From the IMG/VR virus record IMGVR_UViG_3300017744_000017, positions 1-46,599 of that record: a DNA stretch of 46,599 nucleotides; one strand, written 5' to 3'. This document shows, one piece after another, positions 15,257-21,905 of the stretch. A program made the translations under genes and the position numbers. The stretch comes from a virus. The notes beneath the pieces were generated by a model, which worked only from the letters and a program-made list of their open reading frames with translations, made no database searches and had not been told where the DNA came from. The first letter of the stretch is position 1; each line of letters starts with the position of its first letter.

Positions 15257-15616
15257 TTAGTTTTTTCTCAATCCTTCTTTGCCTTTGTGAAATCTTCCCC
15301 AGATACAGTGTGCCACTTCATGACCAATAAGTTCCGGTTCGTATTTCCATTCAGGATCCTTTATGTATATCTTACAAGTTCCCTTAGATTCGTTCCAAAG
15401 AGTGAAGGCGCTAATATTGTTCCACTTAACGCCTAAGTACTGTTTACGTACAGAATCATATTCCATTTGGTTCTTTAGTAAAACAAACTCGACCTTTGGT
15501 GTAAGATTTTCTCCTTCCTTAACAAGGAATTTAAAATTATCTTTAGCATACCTTCCCAGTCTCTGAGCATCTGCTGAAACCGATAAGACTAATAGGAATA
15601 TTAATAGTTTTCGCAT
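15257..15616 (-). CDS. Small secreted HExxH zinc-metallopeptidase-like protein
   Basis: 119 aa. MRKLLIFLLVLSVSADAQRL is a clear Sec signal peptide with a probable cleavage after ADA. Near the C-terminus, ELIGHEVAHCIWGRFHKG contains HEVAH, the zinc-binding HExxH of gluzincin/metzincin-type peptidases. A third ligand could be the following His (GRFH). The core is small and beta-rich. Export suggests action in the periplasm, for example on envelope proteins or as part of lysis or exclusion (inference). It stands between tRNA-Gln and tRNA-Pro. Confidence 0.65.
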   Translation of the reverse strand: MRKLLIFLLVLSVSADAQRLGRYAKDNFKFLVKEGENLTPKVEFVLLKNQMEYDSVRKQYLGVKWNNISAFTLWNESKGTCKIYIKDPEWKYEPELIGHEVAHCIWGRFHKGKEGLRKN

Positions 15617-15634
15617 AATTGTAAACAGTAAAAA

Positions 15635-15711
15635 TGGTCGGAGATGTAGGATTTGAACCTACGACCCCTGCACCCCAAATGCAGTGCACTACCAGACTGT
15701 GCTAATCTCCG
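15635..15711 (-). tRNA. tRNA-Pro (UGG)
   Basis: Acceptor CGGAGAT/ATCTCCG, anticodon stem CTGCA/TGCAG with TGG, T arm GGTTCAAATCC. Discriminator A and CCA at 15635-15637. Its first base abuts the stop codon of the gene at 15712. Confidence 0.95.
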
Positions 15712-15924
15712 TTAATTGTTTGAAACAAATTCGTTGATGACTTTTACCCTTTCCATGATATCTTGCATATTAGGGTATGTCGGAAACTCTGGGATGGTAT
15801 CAACGCCACCAGTTTCAATCAAGACTTCTCGGCGATTTACTTGAGCCCAGTACTCATCTGTTAGGACATTTCTTGCTTCGTTAAAGATTTGGAACCGAAG
15901 TTCGTATGGGTTTGGATTAGACAT
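15712..15924 (-). CDS. Small conserved phage protein (70 aa)
   Basis: I choose the Met at 15924 (MSNPNPYELRFQIFNEARN), preceded by AAGGAGAC on the minus strand. The longer frame to 16053 runs into tRNA-Tyr and is not real. The MSNPNPYExRF... start is familiar from marine T4-like phages (memory). The protein is helical, acidic, soluble and of unknown function. Its TAA directly abuts tRNA-Pro. Confidence 0.7.
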   Translation of the reverse strand: MSNPNPYELRFQIFNEARNVLTDEYWAQVNRREVLIETGGVDTIPEFPTYPNMQDIMERVKVINEFVSNN

Positions 15925-16026
15925 AATTGTCTCCTTTTGTGTGTGTTTGTGTGTTGAGCAGTTTTCCACATACTCAGGTGACGGGCGTAACGACCAGTGC
16001 AAGTTTAAAGTCATTCCGAGACTAAT

Positions 16027-16110
16027 TGGTGGGGAGAGGTGGATTCGAACCACCGAAGCTCTCGCGTCAGATTTACAGTCTGATCCCTTTGGCCGCTCGG
16101 GAACCTCCCC
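16027..16110 (-). tRNA. tRNA-Tyr (GUA)
   Basis: Acceptor GGGGAGG/TCTCCCC, D arm with CCCGAGCGGCCAAAGGG, anticodon stem TCAGA/TCTGA with GTA, class-II variable arm, T loop GGTTCGAATCC. Discriminator A and encoded CCA. Confidence 0.95.
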
Positions 16111-16116
16111 TAGTGG

Positions 16117-16269
16117 TTATTTGAGTTGATCTTTTGAACTGGATGAACTATTTGATCCAGTCCCTGTACCACTACTTTTACCGTGACCTAGTCCACGCTT
16201 ACCTTGTCGGAACCGATTGACAAAGTAAATGACCACTGCTACTAGAAAAACTACCGCTAATACTTCCAT
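16117..16269 (-). CDS. Small single-pass membrane protein (50 aa)
   Basis: I choose the Met at 16269 (MEVLAVVFLVAVVIYFVNRF), preceded by a strong AAGGAGA ribosome-binding site on the minus strand; the long basic extension to 16422 is a shadow of the neighbouring gene. One transmembrane helix is followed by a basic, then Gly/Ser-rich tail (GTGTGSNSSSSSKDQLK). Function unknown; a membrane-acting early host-takeover peptide is possible. Confidence 0.6.
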   Translation of the reverse strand: MEVLAVVFLVAVVIYFVNRFRQGKRGLGHGKSSGTGTGSNSSSSSKDQLK

Positions 16270-16279
16270 ATCTTTCTCC

Positions 16280-16492
16280 TTAGTCGAGGATAATTTCCTC
16301 GCGCTTCTTCTTAGCAGGTTGGCGAATTCCAAGGTAAGTTTCGAGAATCTCGATCTCCTTGTCCTTACGCTTCTGCCACTGTTGCTCCGTTCGAGCAACC
16401 CCTTTCTTGCTGTTCTTCTCAAAGAACTTTGACTCTGTGAGTCTCTCTAATGCACCTTCACGGCGACGACGATCTTCTAACTTACCTCTCAT
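16280..16492 (-). CDS. Small basic hypothetical protein (70 aa)
   Basis: I choose the Met at 16492 (MRGKLEDRRRREGALERLTE), preceded by AGGAG with a 5-nt spacing, rather than 16522. The protein is highly charged and helical (QWQKRKDKEIEILETYLGIR), ending KKKREEIILD. It overlaps the gene at 16482-16835 by 11 nt. No family recognised. Similar Lys/Arg-rich small proteins occur in the accessory regions of T4-like phages. Confidence 0.6.
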   Translation of the reverse strand: MRGKLEDRRRREGALERLTESKFFEKNSKKGVARTEQQWQKRKDKEIEILETYLGIRQPAKKKREEIILD

Positions 16493-16835
16493 AAACGCTC
16501 CTAGTTTCTTTATTAAGATCAATGGAATCTATATAAACTGACTCGTTGACATAATCGCCTTTGGGTATGGTTCCTTGTTCAAAAGGTTTATCATCATACC
16601 TGTTAACCCAAAAACGTACGACCTTACCTTTATCATTAAGGGTATACCCACAAAGTTTTTCATTGGGATATGCATAATATGAACCATTAAAATTACCCTC
16701 TTTATCAAAGGGATTGCGCAGTCCATTTGACTCATGTTCCCTAGCAGTAATATAGGGGGATACCGAAATAAATTCTTTCTCTACCATACTTGGTCTAGTA
16801 GACACTTTTGATGGCATTCCAAGTGCATCTCTCAT
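16482..16835 (-). CDS. Hypothetical protein (117 aa)
   Basis: The protein starts MRDALGMPSKVSTRPSMVEK and is beta/loop-rich with aromatic residues (GNFNGSYYAYPNEKLCGYTL, VVRFWVNRYDDKPFE). No signal, membrane segment or catalytic motif is visible. The phrase LNDKGKVVRFWVNRYDD suggests a small DUF-like fold seen in phage accessory proteins, but I cannot name it. It is located between tRNA-Asp and the small basic gene. Confidence 0.6.
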   Translation of the reverse strand: MRDALGMPSKVSTRPSMVEKEFISVSPYITAREHESNGLRNPFDKEGNFNGSYYAYPNEKLCGYTLNDKGKVVRFWVNRYDDKPFEQGTIPKGDYVNESVYIDSIDLNKETRSVYER

Positions 16836-16864
16836 AAACTATCCTCATTTCCTCATTATAAAAT

Positions 16865-16941
16865 TGGCGGAGCGGACGGGACTCGAACCCGCGACCCCCG
16901 GCGTGACAGGCCGGTATTCTAACCAACTGAACTACCGCTCC
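16865..16941 (-). tRNA. tRNA-Asp (GUC)
   Basis: Acceptor GGAGCGG/CCGCTCC, D arm GTAGTTCAGTTGGTTAGAAT, anticodon stem CCGGC/GCCGG with GTC, T arm GGTTCGAGTCC. Discriminator G and CCA at 16865-16867. The 3' end of the gene at 16919 overlaps its 5' part by 23 nt. Confidence 0.95.
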
Positions 16942-17110
16942 AGATTCTTCTTAAATATGTATGCTCGGTATCCGATGACTCCAAAACAAAAATGTCGCCT
17001 TCCTTGAATGAGGATATAGATAAATCTAATTTCTCCTCATCTTTGTTCAACAACTTGACCCCATTGATGTCTTCTTCGAATTTATAACCTAAGTAAAACA
17101 TTGAACTCAC
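16919..17110 (-). CDS. Small hypothetical protein overlapping tRNA-Asp (63 aa)
   Basis: The GTG start at 17110 overlaps the upstream TGA (GTGA) and has GGAGA five bases upstream. An ATG at 17101 is an alternative. The sequence is MSSMFYLGYKFEEDINGVKL, then an acidic middle and HTYLRRIWSGSSVG. The last seven residues and stop are read from within the tRNA-Asp gene (16919-16941), so the message must be cut when the tRNA is processed. Function unknown. Confidence 0.5.
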   Translation of the reverse strand: MSSMFYLGYKFEEDINGVKLLNKDEEKLDLSISSFKEGDIFVLESSDTEHTYLRRIWSGSSVG

Positions 17111-17487
17111 GAGTTCTCCAAATCATGTACATGTAACTGGATCAATGCATAATGGAGAACCTTCATTAGGTCTTTACGAGCATCATCCTCAGTACCTTTC
17201 TTACCATACCGTTGTGCATACTTCAACACGTTTCCAATACAAAACCCTGTACCATGACCACCGTCAACAATAAATTCAGTCGCCTGAAACTTGTCTTTGG
17301 CATAATGCTGATTGTATGTCGCATCGATATATTGTTTGAACTCATCAATCAACTTACCTTCACTAAACTTATAGTCCACAGTACTAATATCAGCAGCTTC
17401 TCGCATTGTTACACCGTTCGAGTATCTCTCAAACTCTACCGTCTCATTAGTATAAGGTGGAGTGTGTGCATAAATCGTTTTACTCAT
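17107..17487 (-). CDS. DUF3310-like protein
   Basis: 126 aa. The C-terminal half, GFCIGNVLKYAQRYGKKG then EDDARKDLMKVLHYALIQLH, is the diagnostic block of the DUF3310 family (F..gNvlKYv.RygkK...DL.Ka.~Yl..l). That family includes the T7 gp1.7-type nucleotide kinase and many phage proteins, so a link to nucleotide metabolism is possible. The first 60 residues are not recognised. It overlaps the following small gene (GTGA) and follows the membrane protein gene by 1 nt. Confidence 0.7.
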   Translation of the reverse strand: MSKTIYAHTPPYTNETVEFERYSNGVTMREAADISTVDYKFSEGKLIDEFKQYIDATYNQHYAKDKFQATEFIVDGGHGTGFCIGNVLKYAQRYGKKGTEDDARKDLMKVLHYALIQLHVHDLENS

Positions 17488-17488
17488 A

Positions 17489-17776
17489 TTACCATTCTCT
17501 CAATATAGTTGTGCCTAACATAAACAATGAAACCGTGTTCAACATAATCAACGCACGGTCTTTCCAGATAACAGATACCCAAGTCCATAGTATAATGCCT
17601 GCGAACCCGATTGTCAAGTCATACATGCGATAGTCTGGTCCGGCAGATCGCATCGCCATTGAAATTAAAATCAAAATAGAAGCGACCCACTTGAGATACC
17701 AATCGAAGTCATCGGGGTACCACGAACGATCCGGTTTAGTTCGACCATCTGCTCTTACTTGAGGGTCTCCGTTCAC
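17489..17776 (-). CDS. Two-pass membrane protein (95 aa)
   Basis: A hydrophilic N-terminus (RADGRTKPDRSWYPDDFDWY) is followed by two or three hydrophobic helices (WVASILILISMAM, LTIGFAGIILWTWVSVIW, IMLNTVSLFMLGTTIL). Similar small inner-membrane proteins occur in marine myoviruses (memory). It overlaps the cupin gene by 4 nt. Function unknown. Confidence 0.6.
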   Translation of the reverse strand: MNGDPQVRADGRTKPDRSWYPDDFDWYLKWVASILILISMAMRSAGPDYRMYDLTIGFAGIILWTWVSVIWKDRALIMLNTVSLFMLGTTILREW

Positions 17777-18126
17777 GATTTACTTCCGATAGTACGACGA
17801 ACGATATCGTTGTGATTGAACTCTGCCCAATACAACTCAAATGCAACTCCGTCTTTGAGACCTTCGAACTGGTGAATCTTTCCTGGCTTGACTTGAGTGA
17901 ACTCTCCCGCACGTAGAATGGTCTCATCGACAAGACCGTCTTGGTCATCTTGCCATACGCGCACGATCATCTCACCAGATTCTACGAAGAACCCGTTCCA
18001 CTTATATTCATGGAGATGTTCGGAGCACTTGAAACCTTTCTTGTATTCGATACGATGAAACTCTAGAACGCCATTCGCATGAATGAGTTCTGTCTGTCCC
18101 CAAATCTTTCCTGCCTTCATAGTCAT
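17773..18126 (-). CDS. Cupin-domain protein
   Basis: 117 aa single-domain cupin. Motif 1 is visible as CSEHLHEYKWNGFFVESGEM (the H-x-H...E pattern with G) and motif 2 as GEFTQVKPGKIHQFEGL (the conserved His). His residues in both motifs could bind Fe, Mn or Zn. Small cupins of this type are common in cyanophages; substrates are unknown. It lies upstream of the membrane protein gene and downstream of tRNA-Leu in transcription order. Confidence 0.8.
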   Translation of the reverse strand: MTMKAGKIWGQTELIHANGVLEFHRIEYKKGFKCSEHLHEYKWNGFFVESGEMIVRVWQDDQDGLVDETILRAGEFTQVKPGKIHQFEGLKDGVAFELYWAEFNHNDIVRRTIGSKS

Positions 18127-18151
18127 ACTACTCTCACTGGATCATAATTAT

Positions 18152-18236
18152 TGGTGCGAAAGGAGAGACTCGAACTCTCACGCCGTGAAGCACTGGTACC
18201 TAAAACCAGCGTGTCTACCAATTCCACCACTCTCGC
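18152..18236 (-). tRNA. tRNA-Leu (UAG)
   Basis: Acceptor GCGAGAG/CTTTCGC (one G-U pair), D arm GTGGTGGAATTGGTAGACAC, anticodon stem CTGGT/ACCAG with TAG, class-II variable arm, T loop GTTCGAGTC. Discriminator A and encoded CCA. Confidence 0.95.
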
Positions 18237-18240
18237 ATAT

Positions 18241-18316
18241 TGGCTGGCAAGGCAGGGCTCGAACCTGCGACCAGATGATTAACAGTCATCGGCTCTACCA
18301 ACTGAGCTACTTGCCA
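18241..18316 (-). tRNA. tRNA-Asn (GUU)
   Basis: Acceptor TGGCAAG/CTTGCCA, D arm GTAGCTCAGTTGGTAGAGC, anticodon stem GATGA/TCATC with GTT, T arm GGTTCGAGCCC. Discriminator G and CCA at 18241-18243. First tRNA after the promoter at 18342-18370. Confidence 0.95.
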
Positions 18317-18341
18317 ATAAAAACTTCACTATTTGATAAAC

Positions 18342-18370
18342 ATTGTATCATAGTAATACCTGTCTGTCAA
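18342..18370 (-). promoter_or_regulatory. Sigma-70 promoter upstream of tRNA-Asn/tRNA-Leu
   Basis: Minus strand TTGACA (18365-18370), 17-bp spacer, TACAAT (18342-18347), 26 bp before tRNA-Asn. Probably drives tRNA-Asn, tRNA-Leu and the cupin operon. Confidence 0.75.
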
Positions 18371-18385
18371 TAGCGAATGAAATAT

Positions 18386-18604
18386 TTATTCTCCTACCGC
18401 TGCTCTTGCAACTAATTCTTCTTGTGTCACCTTACGACTCACAAGTTCGTTACGAAACTTTTGCTTCAACTTTGGGGTGCGACACGACAAGAACTCTTTC
18501 CACAGATTGTCTGAGGACAAATTCTTTACGTAGAACCTTTGGGTTGTTGTCTTTCCAGTCATCCGATCTTTGTTGACTGTATCTTCTTTATACTTAATTG
18601 GCAT
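18386..18604 (-). CDS. Hypothetical protein (72 aa)
   Basis: I choose the Met at 18604 (MPIKYKEDTVNKDRMTGKTT), which has GAGGTAAGA upstream; the extension to 18640 would overlap the previous gene. The protein is basic, soluble and helical at the C-terminus (LKQKFRNELVSRKVTQEELV). The MPIKYKE...VNKxT.K...y motif is familiar from marine phage accessory genes but unnamed. Function unknown. Confidence 0.65.
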   Translation of the reverse strand: MPIKYKEDTVNKDRMTGKTTTQRFYVKNLSSDNLWKEFLSCRTPKLKQKFRNELVSRKVTQEELVARAAVGE

Positions 18605-18611
18605 TCTTACC

Positions 18612-18836
18612 TCACATTTTAAAATAGGGTAACGCAACATTTTCTACGTTAACTTCGCTTTCTTCTTCAGCGCCACACCAAGAACATTCCTGTCCTCTGG
18701 CAACGTAGATATGACCATCGTGCATACAATGATGACTCCACATGACCGTGCGCATGTTCATATAGAAGCATTCGTTGAACACTTCGTCCCACACTTTATT
18801 GCCTGTTTTGGAAATAGGTGACTGTGCAATATCCAT
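18612..18836 (-). CDS. Hypothetical protein with CxxC (74 aa)
   Basis: I choose the Met at 18836 (MDIAQSPISKTGNKVWDEVF), preceded by GGAGAGA. The sequence contains WSHHCMHDG and ECSWCGAEE, a Cys/His arrangement that could form a small zinc-binding knuckle. It ends 20 bp from the next start. No family recognised. Confidence 0.6.
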   Translation of the reverse strand: MDIAQSPISKTGNKVWDEVFNECFYMNMRTVMWSHHCMHDGHIYVARGQECSWCGAEEESEVNVENVALPYFKM

Positions 18837-18852
18837 TTCTCTCTCCAACTAA

Positions 18853-18927
18853 TGGTATCCCGTAGGGGACTCGAACCCCTGTTACCGCCGTGAAAGGGCG
18901 GTGTCCTAACCTCTAGACGAACGGGAC
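18853..18927 (-). tRNA. tRNA-Glu (UUC)
   Basis: Close to bacterial tRNA-Glu: acceptor GTCCCGT/ACGGGAT (terminal G-U), D arm TCGTCTAGAGGTTAGGACA, anticodon stem CCGCC/GGCGG with TTC, T arm GGTTCGAGTCC. Discriminator A and encoded CCA. Confidence 0.95.
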
Positions 18928-18932
18928 ACTGT

Positions 18933-19190
18933 TCACTGTATCCTTTCTATTAGAATCGTGACTTCTCCTAGAAGCCCTCTTACTGTAATTACCCAATCAA
19001 AGACATCAACGTGTACTGTATCATATTGATAGTCTTTAGTCACTTCATCAGCAGCGCGGTCTATTGCTCTTTCTGCGTCACCGTACACACATATAAGTCC
19101 ACCTGTGTGATCGTACAATATATATGCATTATTTACCTCTACTTCTTCCGGAAACAATCCTGTTGGAAGAGATGCATAATCGATTGACAT
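18933..19190 (-). CDS. Hypothetical protein (85 aa)
   Basis: The protein starts MSIDYASLPTGLFPEEVEVN and has a compact alpha/beta look (NAYILYDHTGGLICVYGD, then VITVRGLLGEVTILIERI). It is acidic, with no catalytic motif and no signal peptide. It follows the SleB-like gene by 2 nt and is probably in the same operon, so a lysis-related role is possible but only by position. Confidence 0.6.
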   Translation of the reverse strand: MSIDYASLPTGLFPEEVEVNNAYILYDHTGGLICVYGDAERAIDRAADEVTKDYQYDTVHVDVFDWVITVRGLLGEVTILIERIQ

Positions 19191-19192
19191 TT

Positions 19193-19714
19193 TTATCCCT
19201 CTTTGTAGAAAATATGGTCTCCTATTCTACCTACTAATCGCATCCTTTCATGAGTGCTCCACGAAGGATTTACATAATTGGCATGATAATGAGTAGACCC
19301 CTCTGTTATACCATTGTACTTACGGAAGAAAATCATATCTCTTGCTACATCTTTTGCACGTAACCACGAGTATGTTTCTAACGGTTCATCTGCAAGACCG
19401 TCACAATACCAACTAAACTGACACATATTGCGCCTTGGTATCTCTAGTCCTCTATCAAGTCCCCATTGACTCAGTACTGCCTGTTTAACTACTCCACAGA
19501 TAGTCGATGGGTAACGTCGGTCTTGTACACGGTTTAGAGTAACATCCGCAACTGCGTACTGTCCCGCAACACTTTCACTTCTTGCCTCATGGTATATATT
19601 CAAAGCTAAACACTCAACTTCGTCATTATCTTGCATCCGTGGTGTTTCGGCATGTGCAAGTGTAATATATCCTATAAAACCAAGAATAGATAGTGCTATT
19701 GACAAACGTATCAT
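19193..19714 (-). CDS. SleB/CwlJ-type cell-wall hydrolase with signal peptide (putative endolysin)
   Basis: I choose the Met at 19714 (MIRLSIALSILGFIGYITLA), six bases after GGAG; the track start six bases earlier lies within that ribosome-binding site. The N-terminus is a Sec signal peptide with probable cleavage after AHA. The body has the family block LALNIYHEARSESVAGQYAV (catalytic Glu), then DVTLNRVQDRRYPSTICGVV, SQWGLD, MCQFSWYCDG and the terminal HYHANYVNPSW. SleB-type enzymes cleave peptidoglycan. Here it is the likely endolysin, exported by the host Sec system rather than released by a holin. A perfect sigma-70 promoter sits upstream. Confidence 0.85.
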   Translation of the reverse strand: MIRLSIALSILGFIGYITLAHAETPRMQDNDEVECLALNIYHEARSESVAGQYAVADVTLNRVQDRRYPSTICGVVKQAVLSQWGLDRGLEIPRRNMCQFSWYCDGLADEPLETYSWLRAKDVARDMIFFRKYNGITEGSTHYHANYVNPSWSTHERMRLVGRIGDHIFYKEG

Positions 19715-19743
19715 AAACATCTCCAGCTGAATTTATAGAACCA

Positions 19744-19772
19744 TTATACACTTCTTTTGAGAAGATGTCAAA
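19744..19772 (-). promoter_or_regulatory. Perfect consensus sigma-70 promoter upstream of SleB-like gene
   Basis: Minus strand TTGACA (19767-19772), 17-bp spacer, TATAAT (19744-19749). It lies 30 bp upstream of the SleB-like start at 19714. Confidence 0.85.
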
Positions 19773-19791
19773 CAGTTTTCCGTAAAAGTTT

Positions 19792-19893
19792 TAGATATTT
19801 TGCTAACTGCTTCTTCTGTTTAGGACTAGGGTTATCTCCCGCCTTCGCCAAAAGAACAGCATACTCTCTTGCAATGTTTGATTGATAACTCAA
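19792..19893 (-). CDS. Possible very small protein (33 aa)
   Basis: A TTG at 19891-19893 overlaps the TGA of the previous gene (TTGA) and opens a frame reading MSYQSNIAREYAVLLAKAGD, then NPSPKQKKQLANI, to TAA at 19792-19794. The amphipathic helix and phage-like composition make it plausible. The TTG start and tiny size make it uncertain. Confidence 0.3.
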
Positions 19894-20048
19894 GATACAC
19901 CTTCCACGCTAAAGTAACCACATACCGTCTTGATAGCAGATATGATTTCTTCATCTTCTTTGGGGCACAAATGGGGGATTGTATCTGATAAATTTCTGAC
20001 CATCAATCGATCAAGACTTTCATCATCAACTTCTAACTGAACTAGCAT
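19890..20048 (-). CDS. Small acidic hypothetical protein (52 aa)
   Basis: ATG at 20046-20048 to TGA at 19890-19892 gives MLVQLEVDDESLDRLMVRNL, then SDTIPHLCPKEDEEIISAIK and a short tail. GAGGTGTTT precedes the ATG, and a perfect sigma-70 promoter lies 35 bp upstream. The protein is acidic, helical and of unknown function; small acidic products of strong early promoters in T4-like phages often act on host enzymes (general knowledge). Confidence 0.6.
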   Translation of the reverse strand: MLVQLEVDDESLDRLMVRNLSDTIPHLCPKEDEEIISAIKTVCGYFSVEGVS

Positions 20049-20082
20049 AAACACCTCAGTGGTTCTTTGTAATGTGAGAGTA

Positions 20083-20111
20083 ATTATACTATATTATGAT
20101 GGGTGTGTCAA
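20083..20111 (-). promoter_or_regulatory. Perfect consensus sigma-70 promoter; -35 contains the TGA of the kinase gene
   Basis: Minus strand TTGACA (20106-20111), 17-bp spacer, TATAAT (20083-20088). The stop codon of the kinase gene (20108-20110) is the TGA inside TTGACA. Confidence 0.85.
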
Positions 20112-20785
20112 CTACCTTTTAGATTTTTTCGTTCTGCTGCTATCCACTTTTCTGCTTTCTTAGAGACAGGTTTGTCAGTGAATTTCTTTGCATCGCGGTA
20201 TGCAGTCAAAGTTTCTTTCTCGTAGTTCTTACCTTGAGAGTTATCGACCACCAAGAAGTTAGGTTTACCGAACATGCGCTGGAATTTACCAATGTTACGT
20301 TGCACTAACTTCCAATATTCAGTTACACCCTTCTCTCCTAGAGTACGTGGTCGCATTGCGTCACGAGCGATAGCAGTTTCGAGATCGGTGTTAACGAAAA
20401 TCATTGCGACATCATAACCCATCTCTTTTAGTTTCTTTGCTTGAGTTGCGACCTTGTCTGGATCTTTACCAGTACCATCGATCACTAATCCAAGACGACC
20501 TTTTAAGTATCTTGCTTCTTTGGTACCAGTAAGTTTTTTAGCCTTACCACGAACCTCTTGTCCCTTTGGTGAGAAGATGTTGTCTGGAGTCATGTCCATA
20601 CCAATCTTCTTCATTCCAGCCTCGAACGCATCGTCGGAGTTTACAACCTTATAACCAAAGGACTGTAATCCAGTTTTACCGACAATGAAAGATTTACCAG
20701 AGCCAGGACCACCCGCAAGGAAGATCGCCTTGAAGATTGCTGGATCATTTACACCTTCGTCGAGAAAGGACTTAAAAGATATCAT
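20108..20785 (-). CDS. Zeta-toxin/PNK-like P-loop kinase with capsid-targeting-like N-terminus
   Basis: 225 aa. The leader MISFKSFLDEGVND matches the cohort motif, with L-D-E before Gly. The Walker A is FLAGGPGSGKSFIVG (about 21-35). YKVVNSDDAFE is the acidic substrate-binding strand, LGLVIDGTGKD corresponds to Walker B, and IARDAMRPRTLG resembles the lid Arg region. This AAA_33/zeta-toxin group includes polynucleotide kinases and UDP-sugar kinases; similar proteins are frequent in cyanophages. The substrate is unknown. With the leader it may be packaged in the virion (inference). It is preceded 1 nt away by the SAP-like membrane protein. Confidence 0.75.
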   Translation of the reverse strand: MISFKSFLDEGVNDPAIFKAIFLAGGPGSGKSFIVGKTGLQSFGYKVVNSDDAFEAGMKKIGMDMTPDNIFSPKGQEVRGKAKKLTGTKEARYLKGRLGLVIDGTGKDPDKVATQAKKLKEMGYDVAMIFVNTDLETAIARDAMRPRTLGEKGVTEYWKLVQRNIGKFQRMFGKPNFLVVDNSQGKNYEKETLTAYRDAKKFTDKPVSKKAEKWIAAERKNLKGS

Positions 20786-20786
20786 C

Positions 20787-21062
20787 TTACTTATTCCAGA
20801 TTTCCATTGAAGCTTCGATTAGGTCAGCCTTTCTTGTAGGGATACGACCTTTCGAATCTTTTAATTTGGTTTTGTTTTCTTTGACATATGTCTTTAGTTT
20901 AGGCACTGTCATTCTTGAAAACTCTTCTCTTTGCTCTTCTACAGTAGGACCGCTTGTATTTTTTACTGGTTTAGAAGGTTCTATATCCTTCTTTCTAGCA
21001 ACATAAAAAAATGATGCGATTACTACTAAAAAAATAATTCCAACTATTGCATTATTATCCAT
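20787..21062 (-). CDS. Membrane-anchored SAP/Rho-N-like protein (91 aa)
   Basis: One N-terminal transmembrane helix (AIVGIIFLVVIASFFYVARK) is followed by a polar linker. A C-terminal helix-turn-helix stretch, MTVPKLKTYVKENKTKLKDS then GRIPTRKADLIEASMEIW, has the SAP/Rho-N pattern. The design parallels the gene at 1317-1538. It could tether nucleic acid to the membrane (inference). A late promoter box lies 37 bp upstream. Confidence 0.65.
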   Translation of the reverse strand: MDNNAIVGIIFLVVIASFFYVARKKDIEPSKPVKNTSGPTVEEQREEFSRMTVPKLKTYVKENKTKLKDSKGRIPTRKADLIEASMEIWNK

Positions 21063-21098
21063 TTCTTACTCCAAATATTTCAGTTGATTTTACAATGT

Positions 21099-21106
21099 TA
21101 TTTATA
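21099..21106 (-). promoter_or_regulatory. T4-type late promoter box TATAAATA
   Basis: Minus strand TATAAATA 37 bp upstream of the start at 21062, in the 48-bp gap after the SGNH-like gene. It would drive the SAP-like membrane protein and the P-loop kinase late, consistent with the kinase being packaged. Confidence 0.65.
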
Positions 21107-21110
21107 TAAT

Positions 21111-21905
21111 TTATTGACTAGACTTAGCGAAGATTTCGTGTAACTGGTTTGCGAACACTTTTTGTGTTCTTTCGCCTGGATGTCCATGCTCTTTAATATT
21201 ATTTAAAGAGATACCTATACTGTACAGATCCTCACCGTGACCCATACCAATACGACTAGTCTTTTTCAGATTAGTTATAGATTGTGTCAACCACTCTTTG
21301 TAGTCTGGAATAGATTCTATACGTCTTTCTTTATTTTGTATTTTGCCTGAAGCATCATCTGGACATTTATCTGACAATATAGACATTATGTTAGACCAGT
21401 TTCGTTTATGGAAAACTCCCTGAACTAGAGTTATTCCTTTAGCCTCACATATAACCTCTAGAGCTTTCATTTTGCTGAGAGTATGCATGATGTCGGTCTT
21501 AGAGTCATATGCCTCATCAAACATATATTTGTAAGCACGTCTCCATTCTTTATCATAAATGGTTTCAGTACGAAGCTGTGAAAACTGCGTGACATTATTC
21601 TGACGACCAATATCCTTATCACGTTCCTTCGGCATATACTCTACAACTTCTTTGCGTTGCCATGCGGACCATATTACAACTACATGAGTGACCTCATCTT
21701 TGTAAGGGTGAGAATGCAAAAAGTCCGTAATTTCACGAAATATTTTATCGTTACATGCACCGCAAAAACCACGGTTAGAATACTCGATACCAAGTTTCTT
21801 AGCAAGCAGGTGAGTAAAAGTATATTCCCAATGGGTAGGTGGAGACTCATCCCAACCTTTAAGTTCGTCTCCCCAGACGAAACTACATCCAGCTGTTACC
21901 AACAT
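21111..21905 (-). CDS. SGNH/GDSL-hydrolase-like protein
   Basis: 264 aa. The N-terminus MLVTAGCSFVWGDELKGW has the GxSFxxG nucleophile block. YSNRGFCGACNDKIF resembles the Gly/Asn oxyanion blocks. The C-terminus IKEHGHPGERTQKVFANQL supplies the catalytic His context (H-P/x). This pattern is typical of SGNH-like hydrolases in marine phages. The substrate, perhaps an acylated glycan or lipid, is unknown. Its ATG overlaps the IscU stop (TAATG), so the two are co-translated. Confidence 0.65.
   Translation of the reverse strand: MLVTAGCSFVWGDELKGWDESPPTHWEYTFTHLLAKKLGIEYSNRGFCGACNDKIFREITDFLHSHPYKDEVTHVVVIWSAWQRKEVVEYMPKERDKDIGRQNNVTQFSQLRTETIYDKEWRRAYKYMFDEAYDSKTDIMHTLSKMKALEVICEAKGITLVQGVFHKRNWSNIMSILSDKCPDDASGKIQNKERRIESIPDYKEWLTQSITNLKKTSRIGMGHGEDLYSIGISLNNIKEHGHPGERTQKVFANQLHEIFAKSSQ

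Noticed and set aside
15925-16053. N-terminal extension of the gene ending at 15712
   Set aside because: It enters tRNA-Tyr and has no family similarity; the Met at 15924 has a good ribosome-binding site.
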